A stretch of DNA of 11,575 nt. Source: an uncultured Bacteroidota bacterium. Its GTDB lineage: Bacteria > Bacteroidota > Bacteroidia > Chitinophagales > Chitinophagaceae. The notes under the pieces were generated by a model. That model saw only the letters and a program-made list of their open reading frames with translations. It searched no databases and was not told the DNA's origin. The stretch spans positions 1-11,575 of the forward strand of contig CAIRSV010000220.1 in NCBI GenBank assembly GCA_903881265.1. Direction: 5' to 3'. The translations under genes were made by a program, and so were the position numbers. Positions 8,018 to 11,575 of this stretch are shown here, piece after piece; position 1 is the first letter of the stretch; each line of letters opens with the position of its first letter.

Positions 8018-9210
8018 TATTTTACACCTCGTCGTTTTGAAACAAAATTAACATAGAGATTAATCGACATCGTTATCAAGAATAAGATACAACCAAGTGC
8101 AAACAAGGCTTTGAAGTGAATACCCCCGCTTGGCGCTTCACCGAGTTCAGCAGCTATCGTAGCCGGAATAGTACGCACAGGTTTAAGATAATTTAAGGTC
8201 ACGTTAGCGGCATTACCTGTAACCATCAACACGGCCATCGTTTCGCCAATTGCACGGCCAATACCTAATACCGTAGCCGTAGTGATTCCACTACTAGCAT
8301 ATGGAATAACTACTTTATAGATTGTTTGCCATTTAGTAGCACCCATGGCCAAACTTGCTTCACGCATCGCATTGGGCACATTACGTAAGGCATCTTCACT
8401 AATCGTGATAATTGTTGGCAAGGCCATAATACCTAGGATGATACTTCCGGCAAGCGCCGTCTCACCAACATCGAGATGAAAGAGTGTTTGAATAAGCGGT
8501 ACGATGACAATCAATCCGAAAAATCCATAGACCACACTTGGAATACCTGCCAATAATTCAACCAAAGGCTTCATGATCTTACGTCGACGCTTCTTTGCGA
8601 TCTCAGACATATAAATAGCGCAAGCCAAACCTAAAGGCAAGGCGATAAGAATAGCACCCAGACTAACAATCAGCGTTCCCATTAATAATGGCAAAATCCC
8701 AAATTGAGCAATCGGTTTCGCTGTTGGAAACCATTCGCGTCCACGAACGAATGACGCGATAGAATTTTCCTGCACTTCAACAACACGCCCTTTAAATTTT
8801 GATGTAACATAATTTTTAGGCATTACGGCAAACACCCCGACGTGTTTCGACACATAATCATTATAACAAGTATCAAGGTATTCCATTTCACTGCCAATCG
8901 CTTCTTCTGAATACAAGGTAGCAATCTGATCGGAGTTCACCAATTCAATCGGCATATCCTTTTCACCCAATTGACTCCAATTATCGACTTCTTGGTCAAA
9001 CACCTTTTTACATAATTCAGGACTGATACTATTCAGGTTATTCTTTGTATTAACAGCCAACACATAGCCTTCTTCAGTGGGTTTCATGCCTAAGAACGAA
9101 ATGCCTTCACTGAAAAGAAAAATTATAATCAAAATAACAGTGATACTAGTTGCAAGACTGCAAATAGCTAAGACACCTACCTGTACTTTCTGACTTAATT
9201 TTTTAAACAT
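8017..9210 (-). CDS. pstC: Phosphate ABC transporter permease PstC with an enlarged periplasmic insertion
   Basis: The 397-residue permease carries the PstC core: a first membrane segment (about 12-34), then from about 169 onward the remaining segments, with LAGIPSVVYGFFG (221-233), the EAA loop EDALRNVPNAMREAS (272-286) and GRAIGETMA (318-326). It pairs with PstA. The frame is open up to a TTG at 9228, but the ATG at 9210 follows a purine-rich GAAGAAAGAAA stretch and is preferred. PstC is usually about 300 residues; the extra length is a hydrophilic domain between membrane segments 1 and 2 (about 40-160). Residues 49-92 of that domain align without gaps to PstS residues 100-143, sharing the NW...G..DM.I pattern. 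It lies 50 bases downstream of pstS and overlaps pstA by one base. Confidence 0.94.
   Translation of the reverse strand: MFKKLSQKVQVGVLAICSLATSITVILIIIFLFSEGISFLGMKPTEEGYVLAVNTKNNLNSISPELCKKVFDQEVDNWSQLGEKDMPIELVNSDQIATLYSEEAIGSEMEYLDTCYNDYVSKHVGVFAVMPKNYVTSKFKGRVVEVQENSIASFVRGREWFPTAKPIAQFGILPLLMGTLIVSLGAILIALPLGLACAIYMSEIAKKRRRKIMKPLVELLAGIPSVVYGFFGLIVIVPLIQTLFHLDVGETALAGSIILGIMALPTIITISEDALRNVPNAMREASLAMGATKWQTIYKVVIPYASSGITTATVLGIGRAIGETMAVLMVTGNAANVTLNYLKPVRTIPATIAAELGEAPSGGIHFKALFALGCILFLITMSINLYVNFVSKRRGVK
8773..9066 (-). other. PstS-like partial binding-protein module inside PstC
   Basis: These bases encode PstC residues 49-146, in the loop between the first two membrane segments, which should face the periplasm. 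Residues 49-92 match PstS 100-143 over 44 positions without a gap, with 10 identities by eye, including Asn-Trp, Gly, Asp-Met and Ile in the same order (NWSQLGEKDM against NWKEVGGSDM). Residues 123-146, starting around GVFAVMP, resemble PstS 184-207 around GAIGYVG. The part between is shorter than in PstS and lacks the serine- and glycine-rich phosphate-binding loop (SRETSSGT in PstS), so it probably cannot bind phosphate in the normal way. The homology is inferred from visual alignment only. Confidence 0.55.
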
Positions 9211-9260
9211 TTTCTTTCTTCGTATCAATAACCAATTTTATCTAGTTGACAATAGCCTAA

Positions 9261-10070
9261 TTAATTCAATGGCACATAACCTGTCTTCTCAACAATTTGC
9301 TGCCCAGCGGCACTCAAACAATAGTCGATAAACGGCTTAATCTTAGCTTCATCCTTTACATTGTAATAAAGATACAAGGGTCGAATAATTGGATAGGTTT
9401 TATTTTTTGCAGTTGCCATACTAGGCATGATATATGTCTTGCCCTTGTCATAACTTACTTTCAATTGTCGAACAGAGACATTGTCATACGCCATACCAAC
9501 ATATCCAATAGCACCTTTTGTTTGGCTAACACTTTGCACGATAGCACCAGTTGCAGGCATGTTCAATACGCTAGTGGCATAGTTTTTTCTATTCATAACA
9601 AATTCTTTAAAGAACTCGTACGTGCCACTGCTTGTTTCACGACTATACACAACAATTTTCATATCGCTACCACCTACTTCCTTCCAGTTGGCTATTTTTC
9701 CTGTAAAGATTCCTTCGATTTGCTCACGTGTTAATTGCTGAACAGGATTGGATGGGTGAACGATTACACTCAAGGCATCTTTTGAAATAATCACCTCTTT
9801 ATATTTCTTTCCTGCATCTTGCATTTTCAATTTTTCATCCATCTTGATCTTACGACTACTTGACGCAATATCAGTGGTGCCATCTATTAATGAAGCAATG
9901 CCAACACCGCTTCCGCCACCGGTAACGCTGACCTTTCCTTTCCCAGATTTATTGAATTGCTCTGCTTCCTTTTGCGCCAAAGGCAAAACGGTATCACTTC
10001 CTTTTAATTTAACTGTTTGTGCATTTACAACTGAGGTCAGTGCGAATAATGCAAATAAGATTTTTTTCAT
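9261..10070 (-). CDS. pstS: Periplasmic phosphate-binding protein PstS
   Basis: The 269-residue protein begins with a classical signal peptide (MKKILFALFALTSVVNA, cleavage likely before Q18). There is no lipobox cysteine, so it should be soluble in the periplasm rather than a lipoprotein. Phosphate-site motifs are present: GSDTV (24-28), GGGSGVG (51-57), D67 in TTDIASSSR and SRETSSGTYEFF (143-154). The conserved FTGKIANW (122-129) and GAIGYVG (186-192) patterns follow. It captures phosphate and delivers it to PstC/PstA. It belongs to the short PstS class of about 270 residues. The gene lies only 11 bases after the porin stop, so the outer-membrane pore and the binding protein are probably on one transcript. 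The 50-base gap to pstC has no visible terminator. Confidence 0.96.
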   Translation of the reverse strand: MKKILFALFALTSVVNAQTVKLKGSDTVLPLAQKEAEQFNKSGKGKVSVTGGGSGVGIASLIDGTTDIASSSRKIKMDEKLKMQDAGKKYKEVIISKDALSVIVHPSNPVQQLTREQIEGIFTGKIANWKEVGGSDMKIVVYSRETSSGTYEFFKEFVMNRKNYATSVLNMPATGAIVQSVSQTKGAIGYVGMAYDNVSVRQLKVSYDKGKTYIMPSMATAKNKTYPIIRPLYLYYNVKDEAKIKPFIDYCLSAAGQQIVEKTGYVPLN

Positions 10071-10081
10071 GTTTCTACGTA

Positions 10082-11431
10082 TTATTGATATTTATTAAAT
10101 GTATATTGAAGTCTCAAGGTAAGCACGTTATCTTTTTTCACGTCAGTGGTATAGCCACTCAGGCCCGTGCTTTCATTTTTTACGAAATCCTTATAAATCA
10201 AGAATTTCCAGTTTTGATCATAGTTAAAAAGATAACCGATGCCCAAGGTCGAGTACTTGATATCAGATGATGTTAGGTTAGAAACTATTTCTGTTCCTTT
10301 GACGTCGGTATTCGGATCGTAGATATCATACTTCACCATAATGTTGTGGTGAGTATGTAAGATATTTTGCACGAAATATAGATAGGCTCCGTTGAAGTTG
10401 CGCAAATATAAATCCTCGGTCACCAAGGTACGTGGTGTAGCGGTTGATTTTGCAGTTCCAGGTTGTTGGCCCATCATGGCTTCAGCTCTGAAGGTTGACA
10501 AACCACCTTTCCAATCGATACTTACTTGAGCATCCACACCATAATAGATGGCTTTGCCAATTTTTGTAAGATTCGTTGTGTTTGAATCTTTCAACATCCA
10601 GCTTTTAGTTCCATTTGCCAGGGTTGACAATTCAACATTATTTTTAGTCCCATATTTATGACCTCCATTATAATAACTCAAGCCCCCGCTATATTTTACG
10701 GTTTCATTGAAATTAGATTTAAAGAATGAAAGGCGGCTAATCCAATCTTTCATCTTATCGAAATCATTATTCAATACCCCCGCTCCATTATACAAGCCGG
10801 TTTCTAATTTAAAGAAATTAAAACGCGATTGTTTCACTGGTTGAATGACAAACTGAGCGCCAAAATCTTTTTCACCCGGGAACAATAGTTGACTCATACG
10901 ACCACGCTCTGGCGTTTCACGAGTACCAGACGAGTACGTAACCTCATAACCGAATGGTTTATCCATCGCACCTGCTTTAATACCAAACCAACGTGTCCAT
11001 GGATCAGTAAATTTTCCATAGAAATCACGGATGACAGCCGTTCCGCTTGAAAACAAATCCATTTGCATCACAATTTGGGTAATGGTATTACCGAATTCAT
11101 CGTTATTATCGTATGACATTTTAATACGTGAACGACGAAGTAAAAATCTGTTATTGACATTCGCATCAAAAGTGCCACCGGCATATGAATTTCCTTTAGC
11201 ACCCGCGGTGTCAGCAAGTTGATATTGCGCTTGGACATATCCACTGAATTTCAATTTTTTAATGTAATCCATGTCGCTCATCAAGGCTTCTGTGCGGTTG
11301 TACAAGGTGTCTATTTTATCCTCCAAGGTTTCCGGCATTTCAATAATTTGAGCGAAAGAGACTACGGAAAGCACGTTCAGCAACAAAATCGAAGTGAATA
11401 TTACAATCGATTTTGAAATTTTTTTATCCAT
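10082..11431 (-). CDS. Outer-membrane porin of the OprO/OprP (Porin_O_P) family
   Basis: The 449-residue protein has a signal peptide (residues 1-27, cut likely after SFA before Q28) and a short charged helical stretch (about 33-60) that may form a trimer coiled coil. From KFSGYVQAQY (61-70) onward there are alternating, aromatic-rich strands typical of a beta-barrel. Family-like features are FLLRRSRIKM (96-105), the DFYGKFTDPW segment (136-145), AGAMDKPFGYE (153-163), RMSQLLFPGEKDFG (178-191) and a last strand with LRLQYTF near the C terminus. Porin_O_P proteins include the phosphate- and polyphosphate-selective OprP and OprO of Pseudomonas. Its place directly before pstS, with 11 bases between, supports phosphate or organophosphate entry as its role. 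True selectivity cannot be judged from the sequence. A periodic repeat array lies about 70 bases upstream of its start. Confidence 0.9.
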   Translation of the reverse strand: MDKKISKSIVIFTSILLLNVLSVVSFAQIIEMPETLEDKIDTLYNRTEALMSDMDYIKKLKFSGYVQAQYQLADTAGAKGNSYAGGTFDANVNNRFLLRRSRIKMSYDNNDEFGNTITQIVMQMDLFSSGTAVIRDFYGKFTDPWTRWFGIKAGAMDKPFGYEVTYSSGTRETPERGRMSQLLFPGEKDFGAQFVIQPVKQSRFNFFKLETGLYNGAGVLNNDFDKMKDWISRLSFFKSNFNETVKYSGGLSYYNGGHKYGTKNNVELSTLANGTKSWMLKDSNTTNLTKIGKAIYYGVDAQVSIDWKGGLSTFRAEAMMGQQPGTAKSTATPRTLVTEDLYLRNFNGAYLYFVQNILHTHHNIMVKYDIYDPNTDVKGTEIVSNLTSSDIKYSTLGIGYLFNYDQNWKFLIYKDFVKNESTGLSGYTTDVKKDNVLTLRLQYTFNKYQ

Positions 11432-11500
11432 TTTTAATTTTCAGACCACAAAGATTGAAAAGGAGGACTTTTAATTCATTATTTTTATATTATCATAATG
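11432..11500 (-). promoter_or_regulatory. Probable promoter and leader of the phosphate locus
   Basis: These 69 bases lie between the repeat array and the porin start and must hold the promoter core if the array is an activator site. Read on the minus strand, an AT-rich TATGATAAT stretch comes directly after the last repeat. Nearer the gene, AATCTTTG (plus-strand positions 11449-11456) is one base from the Bacteroidetes -7 box TAnnTTTG. Neither has a clear upstream partner, so the start of transcription is not fixed. No Shine-Dalgarno sequence precedes the ATG, which is normal for this phylum. Confidence 0.3.
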
Positions 11501-11542
11501 TTACCAATTTTACCAAATTGTTACGGAAAGGTTACCAAATTG
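11501..11542 (-). promoter_or_regulatory. Tandem 11-base-period repeats, putative Pho-box-like operator
   Basis: On the plus strand TTAC begins at 11501, 11510, 11521 and 11532, spacings of 9, 11 and 11 bases. Two units are identical over 11 bases (TTACCAAATTG at 11510-11520 and 11532-11542); the unit between is TTACGGAAAGG and the first is TTACCAATT. Read toward the porin, the core is GTAAC or GTAAA. Direct repeats at one-helical-turn spacing are the known layout for PhoB- and PhoP-type response regulators. The array ends about 70 bases before the porin ATG, a fitting place for activation of the phosphate locus. The base sequence is not the E. coli Pho box, so the regulator is inferred. Confidence 0.5.
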
Positions 11543-11575
11543 ACCAGAAGCTTCATTTTTTAGATACCCGACTAC

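Noticed and set aside
9211..9228. TTG start extending PstC by six residues
   Set aside because: A normal ATG at 9210 follows a purine-rich stretch and gives a typical N terminus; the TTG has no support.
9297..9734. 145-residue open frame on the plus strand
   Set aside because: It lies entirely antisense to pstS, whose identity is certain. The translation has no recognisable motif and looks like a shadow frame.
1..11575. Mobile elements, CRISPR arrays, tRNA or rRNA genes
   Set aside because: No transposase or integrase motifs, no spaced identical repeats beyond the short array at 11501-11542, and no recognisable structural RNA genes were seen by eye.

Overview
The window looks like a chromosomal segment from a Bacteroidetes (Bacteroidota) bacterium. 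It is AT-rich, with short intergenic gaps and weak Shine-Dalgarno signals. The first 162 bases encode the end of a protein with a type IX secretion (Por) sorting domain, a hallmark of this phylum. The phosphate locus starts with an OprO/OprP-type outer-membrane porin, so the cell is Gram-negative. Genus cannot be told from the sequence.

Layout. (1) 1-162, plus strand: C-terminal end of a secreted T9SS cargo protein, followed by a strong intrinsic terminator at 218-244. (2) 245-609: an intergenic stretch with no convincing gene. (3) 610-3853, plus strand: three tightly packed genes, namely an LpxH-family metallophosphoesterase, an MJ1255-type glycosyltransferase and a family 1 glycoside hydrolase (beta-glucosidase type). 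The gaps are 13 and 3 bases, so they are probably co-transcribed. (4) 3854-3933: a short convergent gap. (5) 3934-11431, minus strand: a seven-gene phosphate-uptake locus. In transcription order it encodes a Porin_O_P porin, PstS, PstC, PstA, PstB, a DUF47 PhoU-like protein and a PiT-family phosphate transporter. (6) 11432-11575: the upstream region of the porin, with four tandem TTAC-led repeats, three of them in an exact 11-base register.

How the genes work together. The porin would let phosphate cross the outer membrane, PstS would bind it in the periplasm, and PstC/PstA/PstB would import it with ATP. The DUF47-PiT pair adds a second, ion-coupled low-affinity route. Having both routes and an outer-membrane pore in one collinear block, with a DUF47 protein where phoU commonly follows pstB, is the main architectural feature. 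No PhoR/PhoB genes are in the window.

The two most notable signals are the 11-base-period repeat array upstream of the porin, which has the geometry of a PhoB/PhoP-type operator, and a periplasmic insertion in PstC. Part of that insertion aligns without gaps to a 44-residue stretch of the neighbouring PstS, suggesting a truncated, ligand-site-lacking binding-protein module built into the permease. Both rest on reading the sequence by eye and have not been tested computationally.
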